The translations under genes and the position numbers were made by a program. 5,578 nucleotides of DNA from Cytophagales bacterium (lineage in GTDB: Bacteria > Bacteroidota > Bacteroidia > Cytophagales > ES-bin-26), in NCBI GenBank assembly GCA_014379925.1, contig JACMKY010000576.1:1-5578 (forward strand), read 5' to 3'. Below, in pieces: positions 4,937 to 5,578 of this stretch (within the stretch, counting starts at the first letter, position 1; every line of letters begins with the position of its first letter). A model generated the notes under the pieces. That model was not told the DNA's origin, did no database searches, and saw only the letters and a list, made by a program, of their open reading frames with translations.

Positions 4937-5578
4937 GGCAACCGCCTTCGCGGCGAGGGTTGGCTGCGCGGCTTCCCGGTGCATCGGCTGCCGTTTCCAG
5001 TAGGTGAGCGATCGCCAGAGCCATTCCACCGGACCGAAGCGGAAGTGCCGCAGCCAGACCGGGCTGCAGAGCAGTTGGAATGCCCAGATGGCACCGACCA
5101 CGTAGAACAACTGGTAGTACTGCAGCCGGGCGAAGTAACCCAGTCCGTAGCCGAAAAAGAACAGGGTGCAGATGATCGTCTGCATGAGGTAGTTGGTCAG
5201 TGCCATTTGCCCGACGGCGGCCAGCGCCCGCACCAATCCCCGCCCCGCCCCGGATTGCACCAGCAGGATCAGCAGACTCGCATGGGCAACCACCAGCAAC
5301 AACCGTTGGATGGGATAGAGGTAGATGGCCAGGTTGAACGGATGCGCGTCGAAAAACGCCAGGCGGGAAGTGTGCTGGTGATTATACCACCAACTGTAGA
5401 GCACCAGCGGAATGCCCAATCCGTAACCCGCCGCGAGTAGCCACACGTACGTGCGCCGGGGCAACCGGCCGGTGAAGAAGCCCCACTTGAAGAAAGCCAT
5501 GCCGAGCAGCATCAGGCCGAGCGCGTCCCACAGCAGCAGCGAGATGAACGCGGTCTGCATCCGGATGATATCCGGGCG
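4931..5578 (-). CDS. DUF418 family membrane protein, C-terminal part
   Basis: The frame is open from the right edge of the window to the TAA at 4933-4931, giving 215 residues of a protein whose N-terminal half lies outside. DUF418 proteins are integral inner-membrane proteins of about 400 residues and unknown function. Five hydrophobic segments are visible, at about residues 8-30, 43-63, 84-108, 120-147 and 155-175. The diagnostic DUF418 blocks are present: GQMALTNYLMQTIICTLFFF (123-142) and the C-terminal signature HFRFGPVEWLWRSLTYWKRQ (178-197), which marks the normal end of the family. An alanine-rich tail of about 16 residues follows. The first internal ATG is at 5560, but the frame has no stop above it, so that ATG need not be the start. 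The stop codon coincides with the breakpoint of the hydrolase relic, so the tail could have been altered by that deletion. Confidence 0.9.
   Translation of the reverse strand, partial: RPDIIRMQTAFISLLLWDALGLMLLGMAFFKWGFFTGRLPRRTYVWLLAAGYGLGIPLVLYSWWYNHQHTSRLAFFDAHPFNLAIYLYPIQRLLLVVAHASLLILLVQSGAGRGLVRALAAVGQMALTNYLMQTIICTLFFFGYGLGYFARLQYYQLFYVVGAIWAFQLLCSPVWLRHFRFGPVEWLWRSLTYWKRQPMHREAAQPTLAAKAVAD

Noticed and set aside
4699..5094. N-terminal extension of the peptidase frame up to 5094
   Set aside because: The extension reads through non-coding DNA, the hydrolase relic and the DUF418 gene in a wrong frame; the lipoprotein signal at 4698 gives the start.
4979..5440. Plus-strand open frame of 153 codons opposite the DUF418 gene
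   Set aside because: The minus strand carries clear membrane segments and family signatures; the plus translation is Gln/His/Pro-rich and unlike a protein family.

Overview
The window looks like chromosomal DNA from a member of the Bacteroidota, most likely an environmental Cytophagales/Spirosoma-type bacterium. This is inferred from the gene families (a DUF3575 outer-membrane barrel, a lipid-anchored S9A prolyl oligopeptidase, a DUF418 membrane protein, a MauG/CcpA-type di-haem peroxidase), from a GC content judged by eye in the mid-50s percent, and from the lack of clear Shine-Dalgarno sequences. Every gene I can support lies on the minus strand, so transcription runs from high to low coordinates. 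No RNA gene, CRISPR array, insertion sequence or integrase was seen.

In transcription order: (1) 5578-4931, the C-terminal half of a DUF418 membrane protein, cut by the window edge; (2) 4936-4764, a relic holding only the C-terminal end of an alpha/beta hydrolase, with a one-base slip in a C-run; (3) 4698-2542, an intact 718-residue prolyl oligopeptidase with lipoprotein signal and complete catalytic triad; (4) 2528-2209, a relic of the C-terminal end of what is probably an S12 beta-lactamase-family hydrolase, with an apparent two-base slip in a CA run; (5) 2188-1559, an intact DUF3575 outer-membrane barrel; (6) 1501-1295, only the first 68 codons of a second lipoprotein prolyl oligopeptidase; (7) 1298-906 and 909-484, two tandemly duplicated genes for small secreted proteins of a family I cannot name (lipocalin-like at most); (8) 487-1, the N-terminal 162 residues of a di-haem cytochrome c peroxidase, cut by the left edge.

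Two things stand out. First, relics alternate with intact genes: three hydrolase/peptidase genes have each lost most of their length, and each breakpoint lies close to an intact gene. Second, the last four reading frames (peptidase stub, small protein 1, small protein 2, peroxidase) are chained by three identical ATGA stop/start overlaps, so they probably form one translationally coupled operon whose 5' end was supplied by the truncated peptidase gene. The small proteins are predicted to be exported, as is the peroxidase, so a shared periplasmic role is plausible but unproven.
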